DNA of 64,000 nt, from NCBI GenBank assembly GCA_020086605.1, contig JACBWW010000004.1, positions 40,287,920 to 40,351,919 on the forward strand, written 5' to 3'. The stretch is from Lanius collurio (Eukaryota > Chordata > Aves > Passeriformes > Laniidae). The translations under genes and the position numbers were made by a program. Below the pieces are notes generated by a model, which was not told where the DNA came from, ran no database searches, and saw only the letters and a list, made by a program, of their open reading frames with translations. Shown here piece by piece: positions 25,293 to 35,600 of the stretch; position 1 is the first letter of the stretch; each line of letters starts with the position of its first letter.

Positions 25293-25760
25293 CGGGCCCG
25301 GGCTGACCGCAGCACGCTCTGCCCCGGCACCCCACGCCCACCGTCCAGGCCCCGGCAGCAGCCGCAGCTGCGCCCCGTGCCCGGCTGAGCACGGCCCCGC
25401 TTGTCTCACCCCTCCGCACCGGCCCCGGGCACTCCGCAGCCGGGGCTGGGCAGGGCGGGGCTCTGCCCGCCACTTCCTGAAAAGTTCTCGGGAGCTGCGC
25501 CGCGATCCGGGGCGGGACGGGACGGGGGAGGTGCCAGAGGCAGCAGGATGTGGGGCCGGTGCTATGGGGAGCCATATCCAGGCGTCCTGCTACCATAGCA
25601 AGGGCACGGAAGGAGATCTTCCCGACACGGCCACGTCCCCCGGGGCTTCGAGGGAGCGGGAGGCACGGGCAGCTCCGGGTGTTGTGCTCGTTCCATACAA
25701 ATCCAGGGAGAGAAATGGAGCAGGGGCTGCGAGCCATGGGGCGCGGGGCTGGGGCTGCCC
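25290..25760. promoter_or_regulatory. CpG-rich island, probable PIDD1 promoter and first exon
   Basis: Abruptly GC- and CpG-rich sequence about 1.4 kb upstream of the predicted PIDD1 start exon on the minus strand, with GGGGCGGG-type GC boxes near 25450 and 25510. It is distinct from the RPLP2 island. The assignment to PIDD1 is inferred from position; no first-exon donor was fixed. Confidence 0.5.
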
Positions 25761-25784
25761 TGAAAGGAGCTTGTAGCCAGGCGG

Positions 25785-26072
25785 GGATCAGCCTCTTCTC
25801 CCAGGCAACAAGTGACGGGACAAGAGGACATGCTCTCCAGCTGATGCCCAGGTTCAGGCTGGACATCAGGAAGAATTTCCTCAAATAAAGGGTGGTCAGG
25901 CATTGGAATGAGATGTCCAGGGCAGTGGTGGAGTCACCGTCTCTGGAGGTGTTTAAGGAAAGGCTGGACATAGCACTTAGTGCCATGATCTAGTTGACAT
26001 GGTGGTGTTTGGTCATAGATTGGACTCGGTGATCTCAGAAGTCTTTCCCAACTTAATTGATTCTGTGATTTT
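25785..26072 (+). mobile_element. CR1 LINE 3' fragment
   Basis: Starts within the conserved gggatcagcctcttctccca segment, includes aggctggacatcaggaagaa and ggtgtttaaggaaaggctgg, and ends gattctgtgatttt. It retains the last codons of the ORF2 reading frame, with no function expected. Confidence 0.94.
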
Positions 26073-26578
26073 GAATGCAAGCTGCACATGGCCCTGAGGG
26101 AAATTCTTCTTCCTACAGGGAGTAGACAGTAACCGCTGACTGCTGCTCCAAGCGCTGGCTCAGTTATAACACTGTGAGCCTGGTTGGTTTCTGAGAGCAC
26201 CTGAGCTACCACAGAAGCCCCACTACACTGAGGATCTCTGAGGATCTTGGACAGCAAGACCAGGATAGCCACAACCCACAAACAGCCCTGCTGCTGAACC
26301 AGCACTCCTGGTTTGTTTGGGTCCAATGGGTTTCAGCACAATAATATCTTTTTACTTCTATTCATCTCCCTAATGCAGGAAATCAAGCGAACTGAGCACA
26401 GGTGGTGACTCCCATAATCCTGTGGCGAGACCTTGCCACAGGATTACCACCTCCCAGCCTCCCAGCACAGGACAGCAGCCCTCTCCCTCCTGCGGAGAGC
26501 CTTGCCTCAGTGTACTGTCCCAGAAGTGGGTTCTGTCAAGTGTGCAAGAAGCCAATCCACACATGGAGCTGAGGTATT

Positions 26579-27254
26579 TCATAGAACCACAGTCATTCAG
26601 GTTGGAAAACACCTCCAAGGTCACTGAGCTCCACCTATGACCAAACACCACCATGTCAACTAGACCATGGCACTAAGTACCATGTCCAGTCTTTCCTTAA
26701 ACACTTCCAGTGGCATCATCTCCACCACTGCCCTAGGCAGACCATTCCAATATCTAATCACTTTCTATGAAGAAATTCTTCCAAATGTACAAGTTGAACC
26801 TTCCCTGACCTAGCTTGAGGCTATGTCCTCTTGTCCTGCTGCTAATTGCCTGGGAGAAAAGGCCAACCCCCACCTTGTTGCGGTGGACCCCCCTGCCCCC
26901 CCCCCCAGCCGGGTCCCTGACATGTGACTGAGTCAGGTCTGTCAAGCAGCTAATCCACCACCAGACCACCTGGTTACAGCCTCCTTTCAGGCAGTTGTAG
27001 AGAGGGATGAGATCACCCCTGAGCCTCCTTTCCTCCAGGCTAAACAAGCCCAGCTCCCTCAGCTGCTCCTCACAAGAGTTGTGCTCCAGACCCTTCCCCA
27101 GATCCATTGCCCTTCTCTGAACATGCTCCAGCACCTCAATATCCATATTGAAGTGAGGGGCCCAAAATTGGACACCGGGCTTGAGATGTGGCCTCACTTG
27201 TGCCAAGTACAGAGGGATGATCACTTCCCCGATCCTGCTGGCCACTTCAAGATT
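26579..27254 (-). mobile_element. CR1 LINE fragment with ORF2 C-terminal remnant
   Basis: About 0.68 kb in minus orientation. The minus-strand frame near 26760-27250 reads [30 protein letters not shown] and [19 protein letters not shown], the conserved C-terminus of the CR1 reverse-transcriptase ORF. It is interrupted after NCLKGGC by extra sequence with a C-run (26896-26906) and is 5'-truncated, so it is a dead copy. Confidence 0.93.
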
Positions 27255-27410
27255 TTTGAGTTCCACCACTGACCAAACACCACCGTGACAACTAGACCAC
27301 AGCTAACTGGTATGTCCAGTTGTTCCCAGAACACCTCCAGAGACAGTGATTCCACCACCTCCCTGGGGAGCTTGTTCTAATGCCTGATCACCCTTTCCAT
27401 GAAGACACGC
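27255..27410 (-). mobile_element. CR1 LINE 3' fragment, adjacent to another
   Basis: A second minus-oriented copy of the ctgaccaaacaccaccgtga, caactagaccac, gtgattccaccacctccctg segment, abutting the 5' end of the fragment at 26579-27254. It suggests insertion into or next to an older copy. Confidence 0.85.
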
Positions 27411-27624
27411 ACAGAGACAGGTGCTGCCTTTGTGGATTCATCACCCACTGCCTGTCTCTGCACTGATACAAAATAAACAAATATGAGGATTCTGCATGTG
27501 CATCTGCCTCGTGTGCACCCGGGGACAGAACCCAACTCACGGGACAAGTGGAGGGGATTGTGACTCTACTAGGGCAGGGCAGGATACCACAGTTGAAGGA
27601 TAGTTTTAGAATAAGGATATTTTG

Positions 27625-27868
27625 GAAATGTGCCAAAGGAGGTTTAGGTTGAACATCAGGAATAATGTCTTCACAGAGAGTGGTCAGGCATTGAAACAGG
27701 CTGCCCGGGCTGGTGGTGCAGTCACTGTCCCTGGAGGTGTCTAAGGAAAGACTGAACGTGGCACTCAGTGCCATGGTCTAGTTGACAGAGTAGTATTCGG
27801 TCATAGGTTGGACTCGATGATCTCAGAGGTGTTTTCCAATCTCATTCACTCAGTGATTCCGTGATTTT
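27625..27868 (+). mobile_element. CR1 LINE 3' fragment
   Basis: Contains aggtttaggttgaacatcag, ggtcaggcattgaaacaggc, ggttggactcgatgatctca and a gattccgtgatttt end. Same subfamily as 25785-26072. Confidence 0.93.
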
Positions 27869-27938
27869 GGGGAATCACACCCATCCTAACATGGACAACG
27901 AGACCCCACCGCGCACCCTGGACAGGCAGGCTGCGCTC

Positions 27939-27950
27939 TGCGCATGCGCC
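27939..27950 (+). promoter_or_regulatory. NRF-1 binding site
   Basis: tgcgcatgcgcc matches the palindromic NRF-1 consensus, about 130 bp upstream of the RPLP2 start. Inferred to be functional from sequence and position only. Confidence 0.65.
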
Positions 27951-28019
27951 ACCGGACCGCCCTGACAGCGGCCACACCCACGGCTCTCCATTGGCTTTCG
28001 CGCTGCCCGCCGGCCCGGG

Positions 28020-28024
28020 CCAAT
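28020..28024 (+). promoter_or_regulatory. CCAAT box
   Basis: ccaat (in ggccaatgg) about 55 bp upstream of the predicted start, a normal NF-Y position. A reverse copy (attgg) lies at 27990-27994. Confidence 0.55.
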
Positions 28025-28076
28025 GGCAGCGCTCGTTGTTGAGGGGTGAGGGGAAGAAGGCGTTGCCGAGGCCCCG

Positions 28077-28088
28077 CCCTTTCCTTTC
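28077..28088 (+). promoter_or_regulatory. 5'TOP tract, RPLP2 transcription start
   Basis: The pyrimidine run ccctttcctttc followed by gccgcc is a typical terminal oligopyrimidine start of ribosomal protein mRNAs, conferring mTORC1/LARP1 control of translation. The non-coding exon 1 then runs to about 28153 (donor gtaagc). Confidence 0.72.
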
Positions 28089-28588
28089 GCCGCCGCTGTG
28101 CCCTCGCGAGCGCACGTTCCAGGCCCGTGTCCCCCGCCGCCTCCGCCGCCCAAGTAAGCGCGCGGTGCGCCCCCCCCTTCGCGGGAGTGGTGGCGTCCGG
28201 TCCGCCCGCGTCAGCGCGCCGCCGCCCGCGGGGCTTGGGCGAGATCACTCGGGGCGGGGGGTAGAGGGGGAGGACGGCGGCCATGTGCTCTCCCTACAAG
28301 GGCCCGCGACTGGCAGAGGGACGGGACGGGCTGGGGCGAACGCCAGGGCGGCAATGCCGCGTTGCCGCTTTGTTTCGGGAGACGTGTGCGGTGGCGGCGC
28401 AGGGCGGGAGTGCGTGCCGGGCTGCCGCGTGTGGGCCCGTGCTGGCACAGCCGGGGAAGCGCGGCCTCGCAGGCCGCGGGTTGTCCCTCGAGAGTGGAAT
28501 CAAAGGATTGTGGCTCCCAGGGAGGAGGGATGAGCTCCTTTCGAGCACGTAACCCGGTCATGCTGAAGACTCTGTTCCTGTCTTGCAG

Positions 28589-28712
28589 GATGCGTTACGT
28601 CGCAGCTTATCTGCTCGCAGTGCTCGGGGGCAACGAATCCCCCACGTCCAAGGACCTGAAAAAGATTCTCGACAGCGTCGGCATTGAGACCGACGATGAA
28701 CGCATGAACAAG
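28589..28712 (+). other. RPLP2: RPLP2 exon 2 (start codon)
   Basis: Acceptor tcttgcag before 28589, ATG at 28590-28592, donor gtggcg at 28713. It encodes residues 1-41. Confidence 0.97.
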
Positions 28713-31700
28713 GTGGCGTTGCCTCTTAATTCCAGGTGTCCCAGCCAGCAGCAGACATTGGAGCTGTTTCCTTGGCTTCAGTGTTCCTGTTGCCTCGCTG
28801 TTGATCTGCTCTTACTTTGTTCAGACATTCACTGATCCTTACCTGTGCGATTTCTGAACACTGTGGAGCCAATCATAATTTTTTACAGCTTTTTTTTAGA
28901 AGTCTGGCTTTTTTATTCAACACCTGTCCTCCACAAAAGTCTCTGTTAGTTGTTGCTGACTTCTGGTAGTTCAGTCTAATCATCCTCATTGAGATTGTGG
29001 CTGCATGTAAGGATGCACTCAAAATGTTCTGACATCCTGTCTAGTCTGTGCTGAAGGTTCACTTTTATTTTCGGTCGGTATCAATTCACAGCTAACCCTT
29101 CTGAAGGCCTGATACTCAGTAATACATTCTTATTTAGAGTGCTGCAAAGGAGCATTTGTTTCTTCACCAAGAAACACAGACAAATCCTAACATGGACATT
29201 AACACTATTTGAGAACAATGTGTAGGAATATTTTGGAAATCAATGCCAAAGACAGTCTTTTAAAGAGAGTATCTTATTTAGAATGTTTCTTGTGATATAA
29301 TAAATCTTCAGCATTGTGGACCTAAAAATAATTTGCCATGGGGAAAAAAAGGCAAGAACCAATAAAATCATCTTATCATTTGTCCCATATTTGTAGATGA
29401 AGTGTTTCCAGAGAGGTAAAGATAAAAAGAAACTAGTTTCCCAATGTTTTACCATAGGCCCAAGCAGACAGTGGGTTGCCTGAGCTAATAGCATGCTTAC
29501 TATGGTTTGGGATGTTGGTTTGAACTCATGATGCTCCTGTTTAAGTTCCAGATCTTCTATCTTTGGCTCCTTTATGTTTAATAACTTCATAAACTAATTG
29601 CTTTCTCTCATTCTCCAGTATCTGGGAAGCTCTTATGGAATCTGTTTAGGTCATAGTTAATTTTTGCATAGGCCATATATTAAGGCAGTGTAAATGTAGT
29701 GAAGTCTTAAAAGCACCTTTTTCCTGGATGGAGCAGTCATGCAGGCACATAGTTTCACACATCCCATGCTCTATGTAAGCCTTTTAAAAAGCTCTTGGCT
29801 AAAGTCCTTTGGCTTTGGCCACTGAATCCTGATAGCTGGGACTCACCAGTAGGTTCTGGAGCATTATTGTTAAGTGCTTGCTTGCTTTAGCAATTTTTGA
29901 GTTTGTGTTTTGCTTTTGTCATCCTTGGTTATACAACAATGGTAGTAAAATTAAAATTGGAACTCTGTGTTCCAGGGCAAGGATAGAATAGCTTGGCTGT
30001 TAACATTTGGTAGGGCTAGGAATGGGACCTTCTGGTTTCGGGTCCAGAACCCAGTGCTTCAGAGTCTCCCAGGGGGGCATTAAGCAAGAAAAAGTAACAG
30101 TCCCTCAGTGACTAACACACTGTTGGTGGGTCTTCCTAACTGGTCCCACAATGTCTCTGTATCCTCCTCTCTGCAAGGTCTTTGGATTCATTATGAATTT
30201 AGTAACAGATGTCATGAAAAGACTTAAAGTATAAAAGACTTAGCTGAAGTTGTCATGTCAATGTTCTGTTCCTGGCACTGAGAAGTAGGGAATTTTAGGG
30301 CTGTATAAGCAGCAGGATGGAGGTGTTTTATATGATGATTCATCAGTTCTTGTTTAAATGTAGCTTTTTCTCATGCTGTTTGGAAACTCTTAACATTTTA
30401 AATTTTACTTGCAGGTTATTAGTGAGCTGAATGGAAAAAACATTGAAGATGTAATTGCTCAGGGTAAGTAGAGTCTCTTGAGTGACCCAGGTAATTGCCT
30501 CTGTTACTTTGATAGCCTAGACCTGAGAGTGTAGAATTGCTGCCAAGTCCCTGACTCTTTGTTCATTCAGCATCACAGCTGAACTGCGTGAAATCAGGTC
30601 CATTCTAATTCCCTGCAGGTCAGTGCCAGTACCTGCTGGGTTTCGCTTGTGGACCACATTAAGCTGGAGAACTTAAACATGTATGAGCTTACTGGTAGTC
30701 TGCTCATGTTGTGGTTTTCTGGACACCATGATAAGAGACTGAGCTGTCCTTCGGGTTCTCTAGGAGATGTTTTGTGTTTCAGCCACTTGTGTGTGCCAGT
30801 GATGTAAAGCATGAAGAACAGACAGTTGGCATTGGGGTGCAGCTCGACCCTCTGCAACGAGCACAAGCCCCTCCAGTGCACACCTCTCCTAGAGCTCCCT
30901 GGGTCCAGCATCTCCTTTTCCCTGAGATAGGACTCTGAGGGTTGATTTCCAGAGAAATTCGTGCTCTTACTGAAACTTGAACTTTTCACATGAATTGACT
31001 GGGTCATAGGGCTGAAGTAAAGCAGAGCTGAGGTAGTGCAAAGGTTTCTGATTAATGAGGTTTTACTTTTTTTTTGCAAGTATGTAGGCACAAGGGAATT
31101 TGTGGGCATATTTTTGCTCAAAGGTTGCCAGGACTTTGCCTGGCCTTGCTGTCAGGAGTAGGCACTGGACATTTCTATCCATGTGGTTTGAAATACCTAA
31201 GAGAGCTATTATGCATGTGGTTACAACACACTTATGCTGTCTCTTTCTGTAATACCTCAAATGAATTGTTTCTTAGAACATACTGACATGCATATGAAAC
31301 ATGTTTGTTTACTTTGCTAGTTTATTAGAGCTTGAAGTAACAGGGAATTATTTAGAAACTGATTCCCAGAAACTGGAAAACAGACAAACATAGTGTGTAC
31401 GTGACCTTTGAATGCCAAGGGAGCCTTGGTATGTGAAAGACAGAGGCCAGAGAACCAGCTGGCTTTCCAAATACAAGCAGAAATTAGAAGTCTCAAAGGA
31501 GATGCAATAGGGTTCCTAGGGTGCTGAGGAATTTGTTTAAACTACTGTACTCTTTGCCATAAATAAATCAATCTTTCCCTTTCTCTCCTGTAAGTGTGAT
31601 CCACTTATGCCCTCAGAGTTCTCTCTACCCTTAAAGGGGGGGGAGGGGGGAAGGAGCAGGGGAAGCTAGTGCTGCTGATGTGTTACTGTTGAGGTACATT

Positions 31701-32665
31701 ATCACCTTCTGGGCTACTGTGCTGTATTCAGAGAACAATCTGGGAGTGCAAAATTGGATGTGTTTGCTGCTATTTTTATGACAGCTGTTGAAAAAAGACA
31801 GAGACTTTGTGTACAGAAGAAAACTTAGTAATAATAAGCTGCCAGTGTTCTTGGGATAAACCTTTGTGAGTCTTAAAATTCCTGAGTGTTTTTCACAGAA
31901 CTGTTTGTATTTATCATGGATGCAGCCTCTTGTTCCTTTCAGCAGATAATGATAGTTTCAGTCCATGAGAAAGGATCTGGTTTGTTTGCACTCTTCCATT
32001 TTTCCTAACTTCTGTGCTTGGGATGAGCATCTAAAAAAAATACTTTCTCTTGTGTCCCACTCCCAGGTAATGGAAAGCTTGCCAGCATGCCGGCTGGGGG
32101 AGCGGTGGCAGTCTCTGCTGGAGGGGGCTCTGCTGCTCCTGCTGCAGCTGCTGCCCCTGCTGCCGGTGAGTATGAGTGGAGAGGCGTGGCTATAGGGCAA
32201 CTCCTTTTGTCTCCAGTAACAGCTCACCAACAGAATCTACATTTCAAGGCTTTTCCACTTTGGCAGTTCAGTACAGTATGTGATGGAAATGTAAGCATTC
32301 TGAACAGTTACTTTTCCTTTGGACAGTCAGAAGTGTTTGCTCTTTATCTGCCTTAGGATTGGTCTGGCTTAGAACTGAGAAAGAGACTTGGTGGTGTTAA
32401 GCACATCCCTGCAATAGTAGTGTCTGTATCCCTTCAGTGTTTGTATTTGGTTGCTGAAAGGGAATGAGATGAACCATGGAGGCTCCAATACCAGTAGCAG
32501 GAGAGCTGAGAACACCAAAACTTGTATCTTGAGAATCTGTGGTGTAGTGTTAATACTGACCATTCACTTGGTCTTTTTTTTCCTTCAGCTGAGGAGAAGA
32601 AAGAAGAGAAGAAGGAGGAATCTGAAGAATCTGATGATGACATGGGATTCGGCCTCTTTGATTAA
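28590..32665 (+). CDS. RPLP2: 60S acidic ribosomal protein P2, four coding exons
   Basis: P2 pairs with P1 on uL10 (P0) to form the lateral stalk of the large ribosomal subunit, which recruits and activates translation GTPases. Coding exons are 28590-28712, 30415-30463, 32067-32165 and 32589-32665, preceded by a non-coding exon (about 28077-28153); the first coding exon begins at 28589 after a cag acceptor. Total 348 nt, 115 residues, the same length as human P2. Seen: start MRYVAAYLLAVLGG, N-terminal helical dimerisation domain to about residue 65, then an Ala/Gly-rich hinge, a Lys/Glu stretch and the invariant tail ESDDDMGFGLFD that contacts elongation factors. The start codon lies at the exon 2 boundary with A at -3 after splicing. 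All introns are GT-AG. PIDD1 lies head-to-head upstream, PNPLA2 downstream. Confidence 0.98.
28713..30414 (+). other. RPLP2 intron 2
   Basis: 1.7 kb of sequence with no repeat or small RNA recognised. RPLP2 introns host an H/ACA snoRNA (SNORA52) in mammals, but I could not identify it here. Confidence 0.5.
30415..30463 (+). other. RPLP2: RPLP2 exon 3
   Basis: 49 nt encoding VISELNGKNIEDVIAQ plus one base, with acceptor acttgcag and donor gtaagt. Confidence 0.97.
30464..32066 (+). other. RPLP2 intron 3
   Basis: 1.6-kb intron with a G-run (about 31636-31650). No repeat or snoRNA confidently recognised. Confidence 0.5.
32067..32165 (+). other. RPLP2: RPLP2 exon 4, hinge
   Basis: 99 nt encoding NGKLASMPAGGAVAVSAGGG and the Ala/Pro hinge, with acceptor tcccag and donor gtgagt. 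Confidence 0.97.
32429..32463 (+). other. Stem-loop in RPLP2 intron 4
   Basis: tcccttcag pairs with ctgaaaggga (nine pairs, one bulged A) around a 16-nt loop. It could be part of an intronic structured RNA; no complete H/ACA architecture was seen. Confidence 0.4.
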
Positions 32666-32692
32666 TTATTTGTTATAGAGAAGTTTATTAAA
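32589..32692 (+). other. RPLP2: RPLP2 exon 5, C-terminal tail and 3' UTR
   Basis: Encodes the Lys/Glu-rich stretch and DDDMGFGLFD, with TAA at 32663-32665. The 3' UTR is very short. Confidence 0.96.
32687..32692 (+). terminator. RPLP2 poly(A) signal ATTAAA
   Basis: attaaa 22 nt after the stop codon, followed by a T-rich stretch. Short 3' UTRs are usual for ribosomal protein genes. Confidence 0.75.
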
Positions 32693-32699
32693 ATTCTTT

Positions 32700-35600
32700 G
32701 TTTTAAATGTTTTTGAGTTTATTATTATTACCATACAAGTGCTCTTGGATTCAGGCAGGTGTTCTTAAAATAGCTCTGACACAGCTTTGATTTTTATCTC
32801 TGTCTGCAATAGGTGTGTGAATTTTCTGACAGACTGTAGGACTCAACTCTGAGAGTACTGAGGAAATGGCAAAGCTTGTGTGCACCTGGATGCTTGTACT
32901 GACACTGCTGTTTCTTAAACAGTATGTAGAAACTAAATCTCCCTGATGTTAACCTTTTCCATACTGTTTTGCTCTGTTACTCAGTGAAGCAGCCATCTAC
33001 TCAGCATTAAAAGGACTTTATTTTCCAGGATCTGTTTATTCAATTCACATCAGAATGTGAAACTGAATGAACAGCAGGCCTGAATTAGTCCAGGAACATA
33101 ATTTCAGAGGTAATTATAGTAATTTATTTTTTAAATATTTAAAAGCACTGATTTAATCACTGTCAGATTTCCGAGATCTAGGGACAACACCAATAAAATG
33201 TTTGACTATACTTGGATTTCCTGTTACATCCATATGCTTAACAGTCTGTAACAAAAAAAACCCCAAACTGCATCCTGCTGTCATGGGACACAGATCAATG
33301 CAGAGGAGCCCTTCATGCTGAATGGCTGTTCTGGACTATCAGGACATAAATTGTACCTTGATCTGAACAAATAGAAACAAAAGAATGGTGTTTTTAGAGA
33401 ACTGAAACATCTCTGCCATGCCAAGAAGGCATCAGCTTGAGAGGACAGGAAATTTTGCTTTATTTATAAAGTGTTTACTGCTAGAAGATGGTTTTGGCAG
33501 GCAATTTACCCTGGCTTCTTGTGGAAGTCTTCATCTGTAAGTAGGTAGAGTATAAACTGCATGTGTGATGATCTTGCTGTGCTAAGTCTACACTGATAGT
33601 GTCAAAAAGATACCCCTGCAGTAGTGTATACTGTAGACCTTTTCTAATGTAGTTTTTGGAGGGCAAAAAGCAATAGCTGATGCAGCTGTGTTCATTATGA
33701 GTCATTGGACTAAGCATGGCAAGTACTTCTGAGAGGAGAGATGGGTGAAATCCAAGTAGGTAAAACTTTTATCTCTGGTGTACTGAGAGAAAACGCTCAG
33801 CACTTGACAGCCAAGCAAAACAGCATTTGAAAGTTAGAGCCTCAAAATAGCCATGATTTAAGCAACTAACCCTTGCTGTCCTGTCCCTGCATGAAAAAGT
33901 TATGAGGGTAACGATGCCAATACCTTTCATCTACTTTGTCTCTTAAGTGCCAGCCTGGTGAGCTGCTAGTAATGAAACCCGCTCATGTTTACTGTAGTTC
34001 TCTGTCAGACTCGTAATGGCAGTGGTTCAGTGCTGGTGGGGATGCCTGTGTTGCTTTTCATTTCAGGTCACTGAAAAAGAGTGGTTCTTGGATGTGGTTT
34101 TACTGAGAGGTGCCTCTGACTCTCCCCAGTAGTGCCTTGCTTTGCTGCTTTAAGAGCACCATCAGTGTTAACACGGGAAGGGACTGCCCTGGCACACCAC
34201 TCAGTAGGGTTTTTCCATGCACAAAGGAATTTCAATGGCACTGAGCTATTTGATAAGTTTGCTGTGCCCAGGCCTGTGGGATGAGACTGAAACCTGTGGT
34301 GCTAGCTGCTGGCTACTGATGAGGGGAAGTGTACAACTGCATCTATACTAACTACATTTTTTACCCTATTTTTCTCTGTCGTCTTCAGATGACCTGTTAA
34401 ACTTGAATTATGGACCTGATCCTGTGTTCAGTGTCCTCTTAGAACCTTTAAATTCCTTTGTGAAAGTGCATAATTTTAATGAAAACTGTCGGTCAACCTG
34501 ATCTGAGAAAAAGGACGGCTCATTTTGTAAACTGTTCAGAGAAGAAACTTCTGGGGGCAGCTCTCAGAGAAAGCACTGAAAATAGAGCTCTCATCACAGT
34601 GCCACAAGGAGTCAATGTAACATAACCACCTTGTAAATGTTCCTCGAGAAGGTCAGGGCATAGCTCTGCTCCAAGATTTTACAGGCATTTTGCAGAATTT
34701 GCTAAAACCTCTGCATGGTGAACGTTTCTTCTGAATACAAAATCAAAACCTATTAAGCTTACTTCCCTCTTCCTTACCTGTTTATGAAACCGTTGCCACC
34801 TGATGGCTTTTGTACAAGAGCAGCAATGTGCCTGGAAGTCTGTTGCACACTGGTGCTCTGCATGGAGTTCACTGCTCTGTTCTTCTGATTTCTATGAGCT
34901 TCAGCTGTGAAGGAGACGGGATCTCTGCTTCTGCTCTGGAGTCAGTGTTCTGAATTTTCAAGTCTCAGTGATGCCCTTTCAGTCTTATGAATGATTTCCA
35001 AAGGCAAGGGTACTGCTGGGGTGGATGCATTGTACTCCATGATGCTCTCAGAGAAGACTAGTGCCTGCAAATACTTGGACTTGTGGCCTAGTCCATCCCC
35101 TTACAGAATAAATTTTAGCTAGAGAAGATTTTTCCTAAATTCTTTGTAAAAGATAGACTCAAGGGCATTGAAGAGAAAAGAAGGGGTAGTCTTATGCCTG
35201 GAGGTTACACTGGTAATCTCTGGTAGTCATTACGAAATTGACAACAGGAGAGTGATTTAGTCGTAGGCTTGACATTGAAACGTGTGGGCTTTCCTCACTG
35301 GGACACAAATGCTGTACCATCAAATCAGCTCTCACTGAAAATCAATCATTACAAACACTGTGGGGCAGGGAAGAGGGACATAACATCTTCACTACTTGGA
35401 AAGCAGGGAGAATGTGCTGGACACTACTGTAAAGCAATAAGGAATGTCTCCCTGGGGCCACCCTCAAATTAACTGTTTTCACTCATACTACCAAGGCCCA
35501 ATTTTGTAAGCTGCTACATGCAGGCAGGCCTGCTGAACGTGGTAGGTTTGACTTATGTAGGGGCAGAGAGGTCTGTAGTACCTTTCCTGGAAGAAAAATT

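Larger units (their letters stand above)
27890..28500. promoter_or_regulatory. CpG-island promoter of RPLP2
   Basis: Dense CpG block spanning the RPLP2 promoter, first exon and start of intron 1. It contains a palindromic NRF-1 site, two CCAAT boxes and a 5'TOP start. There is no TATA box, as usual for ribosomal protein genes. Confidence 0.88.

Noticed and set aside
25288..25986. 232-codon minus-strand frame
   Set aside because: Fusion of antisense CR1 tail and CpG-island sequence; no conserved domain.
26754..27269. 171-codon minus-strand frame
   Set aside because: Not a host gene; it is the decayed C-terminus of the CR1 reverse-transcriptase ORF.
27991..28533. 180-codon frame in the RPLP2 promoter and intron 1
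   Set aside because: Spans the CpG island, promoter and splice junctions; composition-driven.
28154..32588. SNORA52 as an annotated gene in an RPLP2 intron
   Set aside because: Expected from mammals, but I could not see a complete H/ACA structure and will not place it from synteny alone.
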